This document shows positions 32,487 to 43,893 of a stretch of DNA of 64,000 nucleotides, one piece after another. Each line of letters starts with the position of its first letter. Position 1 is the stretch's first letter. The stretch comes from Diphasiastrum complanatum. Its lineage: Eukaryota; Streptophyta; Lycopodiopsida; Lycopodiales; Lycopodiaceae. The notes below the pieces were generated by a model that was not told the origin of the DNA, searched no databases, and worked only from the letters and a program-made list of their open reading frames with translations. The stretch lies in assembly GCA_029204225.1 (NCBI GenBank), contig MU832132.1:21689-85688 (forward strand), in the 5' to 3' direction. The translations under genes and the position numbers were made by a program.

Positions 32487-34149
32487 CATTTCAATTCAAG
32501 ATATTTGACTATTGCACACTATGTAGTTCTTATTAGTAACTCAAGTAGTACAAGAAATTAAATCAAACCTTCATATAGAGTTTGACATTTTAGTTTTTAA
32601 AATCAGTATATTAAGGGTAACAAAGGCATGACATTGTGCTACAATGGTAATATTTCTGAAGCTAGAACAACTTATGGATAGACTTCTCATATTGGAGAAG
32701 TGATTAAGATTCTAGGAAGACTACTTTAAACCAATACTCCTATCAGAATCTGGCAAAAGTCCCAATTTTGGCCACCAAAGAAGTTATTTGGATTAAATTA
32801 CTATTGCATAATTTATTTTTATACTAGCTACTACATATTTTATAAAGTTTTCTCTAATAAAATGTAAAACATTTGCAATATTGAATATGTTATTCTTGAG
32901 AGTATTGTCCATGTATATGATCCAGCAATATCATTTCTATTTTGAAGAAATACTGTAGCTCTAACAATCTACATTTAACCTACAAATTTGCTCACAAATT
33001 ATGAGAGTTTGCAGATTTACTCAGAAAATAAAGGTGTCTACAAATTTACTCCTAAAGTTGGACAATTTGTAGAAAAACACTATATTCTGCTACAAGTAAT
33101 ACATCTATATGATATATTGAACATGCATATCTATGCGTTTGTAACTTGATGGAGAGTATAAATTTTGTATATAATGGCATTATTGCATTTAAGTGGTCAA
33201 CAAAAAAAACAATCATCTCCCTAGTAGACGCATGCACACATTATGCTGAGCATTAAAGCAAATCATATACAATAATGTCATCAATTAGACTCAAGTCATT
33301 GTTGTTTGAACACCATGGTGTAATTTATTCACATGAATGAGCTATTAAGCTTCAAGCCATGTACAAATGAACTGAAAAAATTCCAATTGGTTTTGAATGG
33401 GTAAAAAAACCCAATGAATTCAGTTTAGTGACTGTTCAGATCTGCCCATTGTTTCCGGATCCAGATTCCAGATCTCTCTTGCACTCACAAATAATAAACT
33501 AACTCTCTCTCTCTCTCTCTCTCTACAGTTGATCCATATGTTTTGAGACTCCTTTCTCTACCTCTGCTGTGTGTGAAAGTGCATCCAAGAAAATTCAACA
33601 TGATTGATGATGTAGTGATGCTGCAGACTGTCAAGTCCACTGTTTACTGCTCCAAGGATCCCTCAAGAAAGTCATAGTGTGCTCCATGCAATGAAACTTT
33701 CCCGTCTCTCACCGCATCTCTCACCCACGGAAATGTCAGTAGATTTGTCAATGACAGATTCACAGATTCCTGCATAGTACAACCAATTCTTCCTCATCAT
33801 TTTTGTCTTCATCAATCTTACAACAGACATAATTGTGAACACAGTACTAGGAATCCATGTGGGCTTCAAAGATTTTGATGAGCAGAATTTAGCTTCACCT
33901 TTTCACAGTGTGTACACTGTTTTCCAATATCTGCATCAGCTATGGTTGCTAAAGTGCGAGCACGGGCAGGTTCACCGATTCGTATCCAGCTTTCAATGAA
34001 GTCACTGGGTACAAATTTGCATAGATGATCTTGCATCAGGGCTGTTAGTTCTTATTTGTACTTCAGGAAGAGCTGAAGTAGCTATTCTATAGCTACACCA
34101 CGCCAAAAAACTTTACTGGAGCTCACGAGAAATTGTACCTCCAGGGTTT
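32487..34149. repeat. inverted repeat arm, left (1.66 kb)
   Basis: Reverse complement of 36,036-37,764 along its whole length, with small indels. It holds the end of exon 6 and all of exons 7 and 8 of the carbonic anhydrase gene, plus about 1.15 kb of 3' flank with a copia RT scrap at its outer edge. A short (CT)n run at about 33,500 corresponds to a much longer (GA)n in the other arm. Confidence 0.95.
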
Positions 34150-35491
34150 TCCATTGACGCCATGTGAGATAAGAGCATGGATGCCTCCGCAGCGATTATG
34201 CCCCATCACTAGAATGTTTGACACCTGCACAAAACAATCAACCATGAAAATTTGGTGAAAGAAGAAAAATAACAACTGCATGCCTGTTGGATCGGATCAT
34301 GGGCAGCTCAAGCATTTAAACAGCAAAAGAATTTCTTTTCTTAAGACGTCACTATAGGCGCTCACCTTCAGGTGCAGTACACCATACTCTAGAGCTGCAC
34401 TACTTCCAGGATAGCCTGACTGCATGACAGAAAGGGAGCTTATGAGCGAATCTTTCGATAGAGGTTTAGTTGCTTAGAGTACCTATTTGCTTAGCTTACC
34501 TAGACAGATTCTGTGCAACTGAGCGTAATAGTATTTATGGAAATTAGGGGCTTGTAGAGAAAGTACCTTATCCCAAGGAGGGATCATGTTGGCAACATTT
34601 CTTACAACAAACGCCTCTCTAAGGTCAAATCCCAAAATTGTAGTGGGGCAAACACGAGAATCTGAGCAGGCAAACACCATCAACTGCAAAATCCAAATGC
34701 TTCTCGTTGTGACATTATCATCTGCTACAAACCAGATCATCCGCTACAACCCAGATTATCCATCCTACAAATATTCTGAATCTGTATGGAAAGCCAGTGC
34801 ACATGACAATACGACGTTGGTTCAAGGGTACATTACCTTCGGGCTCTGGCCTTGCTTCAGTTGGTTGAACAGTTCGGGCTGCTTCCTGTAAAAATCGTGA
34901 AGATAAAAGCTTATTGTATTCGTTTTCCATTTGCAATTGGAAGAGAAGGAACGAAGGCATTAAGATTAATTCTGTGAAGTGTTGAAGCCTTATATATATC
35001 ACAGATGGATTGCACGTCCCTGTGTGAAGAACAAACGTACTGTAGACGATGTATAGCAGCAATGATGTGATTAAAAGCTCACAAGAATTTTTCTGTCTTA
35101 AATTTTAAGAAGCCCTGTTTAATCCTTTCTACAGGAGAAAACTCGAAGCTTCCCTCCTGTGCAGATGATTCTGCTACTTCAACCTCACTGAATTCTTCAG
35201 CTAGTTGCTCAAGCCTTGTTGCGAGAAGGCTGCGAAGACTGGGCTTCTCCCTGCGCATAATTCAAAAGCTGGAAGTATCTTAGAGCCACTAGAACTCTCA
35301 GAATAAGCATCTTAATTGTCCAGATAGCCAAGAAGCGGAGCGATCTAAGAAATCAACAATCGCAATGGATGGACGGCGTGAAACATAGTCAGCTAGAAGC
35401 ATGAGTAGTTAGGGGTGTAAGAAAACGGTTATCACTTTGATAATTTAAGAATCTTTCGCTGGGATTCCTCAAACAGGTCCGCTGCCGCCAT
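33644..35491 (-). CDS. beta-carbonic anhydrase, 8 exons, apparently intact
   Basis: This enzyme interconverts CO2 and bicarbonate. Exons on the minus strand are 35,436-35,491, 35,083-35,250, 34,837-34,885, 34,567-34,683, 34,366-34,419, 34,139-34,224, 33,899-34,004 and 33,644-33,769. All have GT/AG ends and matching phases, giving 762 nt and 253 residues. Zinc and catalytic residues are present: Cys, Asp and Arg in FACSDSR, and His and Cys in MGHNRCGG. Other family blocks are [63 protein letters not shown], and [11 protein letters not shown]. The short N terminus ([13 protein letters not shown]) shows no transit peptide, which suggests a cytosolic form. The TAA after LEQ replaces a TGG kept in the inverted copy, so about 13 residues were lost at the C terminus. 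The upstream region is limited to 544 bp before the inverted arm. Confidence 0.92.
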
Positions 35492-36035
35492 TGGATGCTG
35501 CAATCACTCAGAAGCAGCTGCAAGAGCCAAAAAAATGCTAAGAACTTTCACAAATTAGCAGTTTAGTATATAATATTTGTGATCTGCAGTTGCTAGATAT
35601 GGATCGACTGTGCTGTTGATAATCCGATACGCTTGACTCCCGCATTTAATGCAGATGAGCGAAAAGTCTCCCTAATCTTTGAAAGTATGGTGAGGAGAAT
35701 AGCCAGAATAGACTTTCCTGTCCGCAAACGGATGCAATTCTGGAAAGCTCAGTGTTCGGTGCTCAGCTCAAGGAAAGTGGAAGGAGGTGGAGGATATGAT
35801 ATATTCCGTGGCAGCGTCTACTGTGAAAAGTTGCAACCCTGCATGTTTCAACAGTATCGATCAGGACAGCGATCCAAAATGAAGGTACTGCCTGGAGAGG
35901 CGGGATCACAAGTTATATAACGAAAGAAGAAAATAGCAAAAATTACACAGTCAAACACGATATATTCAGATTTCGAATTAGAAAGGAATTTTTTGTTGCC
36001 ACATGGTGTATCAGGCTGTAGGTAGCTGAGCTGAT
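35492..36035 (-). promoter_or_regulatory. upstream region of the carbonic anhydrase gene
   Basis: 544 bp between the ATG and the inverted arm; no other gene is recognised here. Any native promoter must lie in this stretch or was cut away by the inversion. I could not identify a clear TATA box. Confidence 0.4.
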
Positions 36036-36656
36036 AAACCCTGGAGGTACAATTTCTCGTGAGCCAGTAAAGTTTTTTGGCGTGGTGTAGCTGTAGAATA
36101 GCTACTTCAGCTCGTCCTGAAGTACAAATAAGAACTAACAGCCCTGATGCAAGATCATCTATGCAAATTTGTACCCAGTGACTTCATTGAAAGCTGGATA
36201 CGAATCGGTGAACCTGCCCGTGCTCGCACTTTAGCAACCATAGCTGATGCAGATATTAGAAAACAGTGTACACACTGTGAAAAGGTGAACCTAAATTCTG
36301 CTCATCAAAATCTTTGAAGCCCACATGGATTCCTAGTACTGTGTTCACAATTATGTCTGTTGTAAAATTGATGAAAACAAAAATGATGAGGAAGAATTGG
36401 TTGTACAATGCAGGAATCTGTGAATCTGTCATTGACAAATCTACTGACATTTCCGTGGGTGAGAGATACGGTGAGATGGGAAAGTTTCATTGCATGGAGC
36501 ACACTATGACTTTCTTGAGGGATCCTTGGAGCAGTGGACAGTGGACTTGACAGTGAGCAGCATCACTACATCATAAATCATGTTGAATTTTCTTGGATGC
36601 ACTTTCACACACAGCAGAGGTAGAGAAAGGAGTCTCAAAACATATGGATAAAATGC

Positions 36657-36734
<78 letters not shown>

Positions 36735-37764
36735 AGTTAGTTTATTATTTGTGAGTGCAAGAGAGATCTGGAATCTGGATCCGGAAACAATGGGCAGATC
36801 TGAACAGTCACTAAACTGAATTCATTGGGTTTTTTTACCCATTCAAAACCAATTGGAATTTTGTTAGTTCATTTGTACATGGCTTGAAGCTTAATAGCTC
36901 ATTTATGTGAATAAATTACACCATGGTGTTCAAACAACAATGACTTGAGTCTGATTGATGACATTATTGTATATGGTTTGCTTTAATGCTCAGCATAATG
37001 TGTGCATGTGTCTACTAGGGAGATGATCGTTTTTTTTGTTGACCACTTAAATGCAATAATGCCATTATATACAAAATTTATACTCTCCATCAAGTTACAA
37101 ACGCATAGATATGCATGTTCAATATATCGTATAGATGTATTACTTGTAGCAGAATATAGTGTTTTTCTACAAATTGTCCAACTTTAGGAGTAAATTTGTA
37201 GACACCTTTATTTTCTGAGTAAATCTGCAAACTCTAATAATTTGTGAGCAATTTTGTAGGTTAAATGTAGATTGTTAGAGCTACATTATTTCTTCAAAAT
37301 AGAAATGATATTGCTGGATCATATACATGGAGAATACTCTCAAGAATAACATATTCAATATTGCAAATGTTTTACATTTTATCAGAAAAAACTTTATAAA
37401 ATATGTAGTAGCTAGTATAAAAATAAATTATGCAATAGTAATTTAATCCAAATGACTTCTTTGGTGGCCAAAATTGGGACTTATGCCAGAATCTGATAGG
37501 AGTATTGGTTTAAAGTAGTCTTCCTAGAATCTTAATCACTTCTCCAATATGAGAAGTCTATCCATAAGTTGTTCTAGCTTCAAAAATATTACCATTGTAG
37601 CACAATGTCATGCCTTTGTTACCCTGAATATACTGATTTTAAAAACTAAAATGTCAAACTCTATATGAAGGTTTGATTTAATTTCCTCTACTACTTGAGT
37701 TACTAATAAGAACTAATGTATCATCTACATAGTGTGCAATAGTCAAATATCTTGAATTGAAATG
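36036..37764. repeat. inverted repeat arm, right (1.73 kb), with carbonic anhydrase exon copies
   Basis: Begins CCCTGGAGGTACAATTTCTC, which is the end of exon 6 with its donor. Exon 7 (about 36,179-36,285, plus) has ADADIRKQ where the gene has ADADIGKQ. Exon 8 (about 36,413-36,560) has lost two bases after VRDTVR, so its frame is broken, but it keeps the downstream LEQWTVDL. A (GA)n run of about 75-80 bp lies at 36,657-36,733. Confidence 0.93.
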
Positions 37765-38118
37765 TTTCTAGCCATGAAGGAGGAATATGATGCTTTGATG
37801 GCCAACAAGACATGGGAGCTTGTGGATCTTCCATCCAACAAGCACACCATTTGTTGCAAATGGGTTTTTCGAGTCAAATATAATCAAGATGGCACAATCA
37901 ACAAGTACAAGGCAAGGCTTTGTGCAAAGGGTTTTGCTCAAGTTTATGGACTTGATAATGAGGAGACTTTTGCTCTAGTTGCAAAGATGGTATCAATTAG
38001 AATCATAATTTCTATTGCATGTTTTTTCAAATGGCAAGTTTTTCAACTAGATGTCTCTAATGCGTTTTTAAATGGATATCTAGAAGAAGAGATTTATATG
38101 GATCAACCTATTGGGTTC
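37765..38118 (+). pseudogene. copia RT N-terminal fragment
   Basis: MKEEYDALMANKTWELVDLP, CKWVFRVKYNQDGTINKYKA and FQLDVSNAFLNGYLEEEIYM are the first RT blocks. The frame leaves the family after DQPIGF, where an LTR-like sequence starts. It abuts the outer edge of the right inverted arm exactly. Confidence 0.9.
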
Positions 38119-38119
38119 A

Positions 38120-38760
38120 TTGTAGTGGGTTTTCTTTCCTTGCCTAACCTCAAACCAAGATCTAGTCAATCTAGCATCAAAGAGACGAGATTAGTTGTCA
38201 CGCGTAGGTTCGTTCCCATGAGAGCGATAGTATAGTTTAGATTTCAACATAAATGGAGGATTCACATCTAACTCTAACATCCATTAACCCTATGATCCAT
38301 TAACACTACACATCCACAATAAGATAGCTTACTCTTTCTCTCTCCCCCTTTCTCTCTCATAAAAAGTATAATAACATACAATCCCAATAACATTCAGATT
38401 CAACAATTAGCAAAATCCAAAGGAAGCATGAGAGATGGAGGAAAAGTTATAGAGAGCAAAGACATTCATCAATCCATTTGTGAAGAGAACCAATATGCTT
38501 TATTGAAATGAAGAAATGAACATGAGGAGCAACTCGAGTTGGTCCCTTTTTATAATAGAGAGGGAGACCCTGGCCTCTGAATCCTATTGGTCCATTTTTG
38601 CCTCTCTAATTATTCAAATTTAAAAAAGAGCGGGGACCATCCAATTTGGAGGGAAACCCAACTTTATTCACTAACTTGACATTTAGGCCCTGCGACATTA
38701 CAAGTCCCGCAAAAAGGTCTAAAGTCCTTTTATTGACTTTCTAATTAATCAAATAACTAT
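38120..38760 (-). repeat. probable LTR (minus orientation), right edge uncertain
   Basis: Starts TGTAGTGGGTTTTC where copia homology ends. On the minus strand it has a TATA box (ATTATAAAAAGGGACC at about 38,548-38,563) followed by an AATAAA (about 38,500), the layout of an LTR promoter and polyadenylation signal. It may be the 3' LTR of the element carrying the minus-strand genes at 38,810-43,757. No partner was identified. Confidence 0.4.
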
Positions 38761-38809
38761 GCGATCATCGGGTTGGACTTACACACGCAGGGTGCCAAAT
38801 CCCTCTCAC

Positions 38810-40490
38810 TTATTAACTAGGGTTAGGGTTGTCTTGGGGTTCACAAACCCTCCAGCAGTATCCACCACCAAAACTGGTGGCGGTCCCATGACACCTGCGA
38901 GATGCAGTTATTGGGGACTTTTATTGGCCTCGCGTCGAATCTTTATTAAATGGTACTGCACCTTCTCCATAAAGTCGAGGTGAGCAGTATTGAAATCCAA
39001 GTTGTGGGGCAGAAAACAATGATGGGCTCCGGCAATCCACTTGGAGGTTGTCCATGATGTGAAGCGTGATTCCCAGGAGCCTCTCATCATTGCTGCATGA
39101 AAATATAAACAAGCAACCGGCAGCTGATCTTTGATATTCTCTGAGGCCATTGGCTTATTTGGATCGAATGCCAGAGGAGGGAGGCAATCTTCCGATCTAG
39201 TTGTTACTGATGTCAAGAGAGTTAGATCTTTCACAAATAGTGCTGATTGTCGAACCGTCAGATTTGGAGAATAGACATACTGTCTCTGATATGCTTGCAA
39301 AGCCCGGTGGAAATCCACTAAAATTGTCTAGCTGTAGGGCTGATGGATGATTGGCCAATTGGACGTATGGATGGTGATTTTGTCCATAGCAATCCCAAAT
39401 CTTTCCATTCATTCCTTCGCGGCATTGGCACATAATAAGGATCTACCCGCAATTGGCGAGGGTTTGCGACGTAACTCTTGATTGATTCCGAAGTTTTCTC
39501 AAAAACGATAATTCTCCATGCTGGCTACTCTCCCAATGCAGGTATTTTGTCCAACTCTTTGCCGACCTCTATCTCGGAGGTCTTAAACTTCAGAACCCAA
39601 CCCCCACAATAGGACTCATGCGGATGTTGCAATAAGAAGCTCTGGATCTGGTCCTCGACGCTGATGGGTCTTCAAAATAGTGGTGTGGTCCTTGATGAGG
39701 ATGGACCCACTGGTAAAATTGGTGGTTGTTCTAGTATATCTGGAGCTCCCCCCTGGTCCATGCCCGAATCTAACCTTGTATCCATTTGTACATCTTCTTG
39801 GCGCGTAGGGGAGAATTGTGGCATGACCGGTACTGGGATCCGTGGTCCGACTTCCAATACCTGAGCAACTGCTTTTTCATAGGCGGTGATGGTTTCTTTA
39901 GCCTTTGTGAACTCAGTTGAAGCTGCTCCTTTGAATCTGTCAAAGTGGCCTTGGAATCCCTGAAGGGCCACTTTGTACGTTTCCACTTTCTTAAACAAAT
40001 ACGCGATCTCCGTTGGTGTGACCGGATGATCTGGTATTTGTGTCTAAAGATACACATCATTCTCAAGGGTGGTTACATCCAATTCACCTTGGAGACACGT
40101 GCGATCTTGCTCCGCCATATGCAATTGACCCTTCAGCAGTTGCACCTGTTGTTTTGCATCCTGCATGGCCTTATCCACCTGATCCTGTGCGGTTGTCAGG
40201 GCGTTTTGCAGGGAGCTGATGTATTCTTTCAGACGATCAGCCTATTGTTGGGCCAGTTTCTTTTCAACTTCAGACTTGTCTTCATGCTGCTTGGCAATCT
40301 TTAACTCTCGATCCAGTTGGACAATCTTCTGGCTGATCAAACTGTTTTTGGATCCTAGATCTGAAATTCTCTGCTCCATTTCTTTTTCCTTCTCCAACAT
40401 AGACTGGATCACTTGCGCAAGACTTGAGACTAAACCAAGAGCATCATCAGAATCTACTGTTGTGGAGGCGGCAACAGCAGGACCTGATGG
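38810..40490 (-). pseudogene. long coiled-coil protein gene of transposon type, broken
   Basis: One minus-strand frame runs from about 40,480: LAQVIQSMLEKEKEMEQRIS, then heptad-rich sequence (SLQNALTTAQDQVDKAMQDA), LFKKVETYKVALQGFQGHFD, and a Pro-rich linker (RIPVPVMPQF). It carries TAG or TGA at about 40,240, 40,048, 39,672 and 39,530. After a shift near 39,320 it continues as FHRALQAYQRQYVYSPNLTV and SRFTSWTTSKWIAGAHH to about 38,908. I recognise no enzyme. Long coiled-coil accessory proteins of this kind occur in large plant retroelements; that is an inference. It may belong with the frame at 42,418-43,757. Confidence 0.45.
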
Positions 40491-41690
40491 AGCTCAAAAT
40501 GGGCCCTTTAAGAAATTGCACTTTAAAGAGAGGTTACGTAGAGAGAGAATGCAAACTAGTAACTTCTAGTTGCTGTTTTATGAGTTTTTAGCCTTGTCCG
40601 ACGTTTAACTGGTATGGTTAACTTCAGACAATAGTTAGTTAAGCATGAGATGTAATAAGTTCTCTTCATGCTTGTTCCAAAATTCGGGACTAGAGCTTTA
40701 AGACTGAAAATCTTGGTGTGCTCCATGCAAAAACTGAAGCGGGAGTAGCAGAACTTTTGAAATCATTGTATGCTTATAGTGAAATATGAGGTGGGACGAT
40801 TTTTCAATGTGACATCAACATTACAAAAGTAAGGTATGCTAGATCTATTCATGTTGATTTACTGTAGTTTAAAGTATTTATGGATTGTAGCTTTTAACAA
40901 TGTCAATGTTCCATGTGCATGTTGCTCTTCCTATGGAATACACTCCAATTATTAAGAAAAATTCGAAAGTTGTAGAGAATGTTGCTGCAATAGTTAGAGA
41001 ATTGAGAATGAATAATCATATGAATATAGATTTGTGGGTGGATGGATCAATTTATCCTAATGATCGAGCTACTAATTTGTGTCCAGATTTTAAGTCCGTA
41101 ACTCATCTTCTCAGATTTGTATGTGAAGGAAATAGCGGATTACTTGGATATTGTCAAAGGTTGCGTGATATACAGTTGAAAACCATGGAAGTTTTCAAAT
41201 TCAATGGCACATTGCAGGGGATTTGAAAACATTAAAATGTATCTATAATGTCTCTCATGGGGCAACATCAAAACATCCATCTCTTTATTGCATGAATGAT
41301 TGTTACAATATGAATTTGGGACGATCAACAAACACTCGCCCAACGTGAGAAGATGAAGATCCAAATATAAAAAGTGTTCTGCCAATTCCATTAAAAAATA
41401 TTCACATATGCACATTGCATGTTGAGGTTCATATTATTGAAAAACTTATTTGCCTGCATATTCTACTAGTATGGAATCATAAATTGGAGTCTGTGGCTAA
41501 AGCAACAATTAGGAGGTTGAAAATAGTTCTGTCAAATGCAGGACTACATAAAGAGAATGTCATGATTGAAAAAAGTGACAGACTCTCCGGGAAAAAAGAA
41601 AACGTTCCTAATAAGCCATCAATTGGAGGTGCTAAAGCAAGAAGATTCTTATCCAATCACACATTAAAACTAGTTGAAGAGGGAGTGTGA
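40490..41690 (+). pseudogene. family X copy 2, internally deleted
   Basis: Starts with part of the X terminus (AAAATGGGCCCTTTAAGAAA). Blocks are FHVHVALPMEYTP (about 40,902), IDLWVDGSIYPND, FKSVTHLLRFVCEGNSGLLG and YCQRL. There is then a jump over the coiled coil and the VVEDHLAD exon straight to the HPSLYCM region (about 41,275), LPIPLKNIHICTLHVEVHII (about 41,380-41,440) and SIGGAKARRFLSN (about 41,623-41,660). The aligned residues differ from copy 1 at roughly a third of positions, so these are old, separate copies. Confidence 0.6.
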
Positions 41691-41849
41691 AAGGTTCAAC
41701 TAGTTTGATCATTTTGTCAATATTTCCATATTTGGTGAGGCCAAAACTTGTTTTAGACTTAGAGAATAACTTTTCAAAGTTCATTAGTCTAAATTTCATT
41801 TGAATAACTGGGTACATTAAATCTAGACCCAAAAATAGTAGGGTTTGCA

Positions 41850-42235
41850 TTTTGGAGAGAAAGCCATGTTCCAAAAAACCAGCAAAGGTGCTGAATTTTG
41901 TGATCCCTAAGTGAAGACGGATTTTGACCAGGCCCTCTACAACAACAAAGAAAAATCCAAGAAACAATTTAAGCCTAAGAGGGAGTCGAATCAGAGGCAG
42001 GATCGTGATCAGCAAGCAGAGGGAACAAGCAAGGGAAACTGGAAGACTAAAGAGAGGTCGAAACAACAAGGTGCAGACAAGAAGACTTGCATGAGATGTA
42101 GAAGAGATGGGCATACAGTAGATACCTGCTAGCTCAATTCCAAGATTGAGTGTATCCATTACCATAAGAAGGGTCACACAGCCATGGATTGCTGCCAGAA
42201 TCTGAGGAACAAATCAGCGTAGAACAGACAGGGGA
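41850..42235 (+). pseudogene. retroelement gag C-terminal fragment with two zinc knuckles
   Basis: A basic, Gln- and Lys-rich segment (KKQFKPKRESNQRQDRDQQA) precedes CMRCRRDGHTVDTC, a perfect CX2CX4HX4C knuckle. A TAG follows, then a second, degenerate knuckle (CIHYHKKGHTAMDC) with Tyr for the second Cys. No protease follows, so this is an isolated piece. Confidence 0.75.
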
Positions 42236-42417
42236 ACAACAACAGTTCATCCTATGTCGAGGAGCCCGAGAGTTCGAAGATGGGCGAAGAAAGAACGAAC
42301 AGAAACTGTTCAACCTTCTATATCTATGAAGATGTGTGTGTCTGTCTTTATTCGCGTGGCTCACTCCTCCTGCAAATGCTTATGGAGAGCAACATTGTGT
42401 TGATTTGAAGCCAACAA

Positions 42418-43757
42418 CTATTGTTTCAAAGAATTATTTTGAGTCTGAAAATTTACAAACTTGGCCTCAATTGCCTTATTGGTCTGCTTCAAAGAATCAG
42501 CTTCATTTATTGCAGTCTGAAGCTGTGTTTTGAGAGAATGATTTCGTTCGATTAGTTGAGTGTTGTCTGATTCGAGCAAGTCGATCTTCTCGTAGGACTC
42601 TTTGAGAGAGTCTTGATACTTCCTCTCTGCTTGTATCAAGTCCAGGATCATCTTCTGATTATATCGATCAAAATCATAAATATCAGCCACTAAATTCTTG
42701 GCTTTCTCTGACATGTTGCGGAACCACTGGGGCTAGTTAGCTGGTTTGTCCTCTTTGTCGTCTATTGCCCCAATGTCACCTAATTGTGCTGCTCGTCCAC
42801 TGCCTGAAGTGTCGGACTGAGTAGCATCGTCATTCGAGGTTGATGCACTCTTCTACTTATGGGATGTTGAAGCAGATGCTGGCTTTGATAAATCAGTAGT
42901 AGCAGCTCAATTAGTATCCATGGCCGTAGTATCAGGTGCATCAGTCTGAGAAGCACCAACATCAATATCCATAGCATCCATCACTGGCGCAACAACTGTT
43001 GTAGTGGCTGTGGTTGGAACAGCCAGAAGGCTAGAAAGGTCAATGGGTTTTAGAGGCAATAGTCTTCCCATCAGCATGGGGTTCTCTTGATTGTTTAACA
43101 CTCCAAAATGTTCGCATAGTCACGAAACGTGTGCTCCGACTCCAGAAAACTTTTGGTGTTTGATCCACCTCAAAAATGTCTTGTATGTGATAACACCGAA
43201 GCAAACAGGATTACCAGCTAACGCGTCCAATATATAACCAAAATTTTGGACTGACATGGTTGCATCCACATCTGTCAAAAATATGGCTTGATTCGCGTAT
43301 TTACAAAACAATTTAAAGGTGTACCCCTTTGTGGATACAAAGCAATTACTCAGAAAATGGGCGGCTTCATCCACTGAATCTTTGTTTGTAGAAACAAGTT
43401 TACCATCCAATGGTAATCCCAGAGTTGTGCAGAATACGTCTTCAGAGATAGTGAAAAATTTGCCTCGCATATGGACTTTGAAATCCACTTCAAAAACTGC
43501 ATGGATGGAGTTCACAAATTCAGTACTGATGTTAGAAAAGATGATTGAAGGATCCACTTTCAAATTTTCCAACCTGCATTGATCCAAATAGGAATGGATT
43601 GATGCCATTGTTGGTAGAGATGTCATTTTTGATGAGGGGAACATTACAAAAGTATCCTCAAGCATAATTGATGGTAGTGTGGATGGATCTAATCTTGATG
43701 TTGATGAAAAGGACCTTACTTTGGGTGGTGATGATGATGGACCTTCATCAAGTCAAA
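42418..43757 (-). pseudogene. plant-transposon-type protein: N-terminal domain plus coiled coil, three stops
   Basis: One minus-strand frame of about 440 codons. The N-terminal part (43,120-43,757) contains IHAVFEVDFKVHMRGKFFTI and EDVFCTTLGLPLDGK, like the globular domain found at the start of many plant retroelement proteins. A Thr/Ala/Asp linker (MDAMDIDVGASQTDAPD) follows, then a coiled coil (MILDLIQAERKYQDSLKESY). The frame is kept throughout but has TGA at about 43,119, TGA at about 42,908 and TAG at about 42,858, all explicable as CGA-to-TGA or CAG-to-TAG. The family name is uncertain. Confidence 0.5.
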
Positions 43758-43886
43758 AAGCTAATCAAAATGGATCTGAATATTACAAGTGTCATTTCAC
43801 ACGTGTGGACAGGTCCTCACACGTGTGGATCCACATAGATGTCTAATATTCATCAAAAACCATGTGAAAATTGCTAAATTCTAACA
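43757..43886 (-). repeat. truncated inner Copia-3 LTR (130 bp)
   Basis: Matches the last 130 bp (plus-strand reading) of the outer LTRs, ending TTCTAACA, and lacks the rest. It begins at AAAGCTAATC, where the neighbouring gene sequence stops. Confidence 0.85.
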
Positions 43887-43893
43887 CTCCTCC

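Noticed and set aside
33500..33526. CT repeat considered as a core promoter element
   Set aside because: It lies 3' of the carbonic anhydrase gene and differs greatly in length between the two arms.
35633..35920. 95-codon plus-strand frame upstream of the carbonic anhydrase gene
   Set aside because: It has no recognisable domain and overlaps the gene's likely promoter region; a chance frame is more likely.
37002..37187. 61-codon frame conserved between both inverted arms
   Set aside because: Its conservation follows from duplication of the arms, and it lies in 3' flanking sequence.
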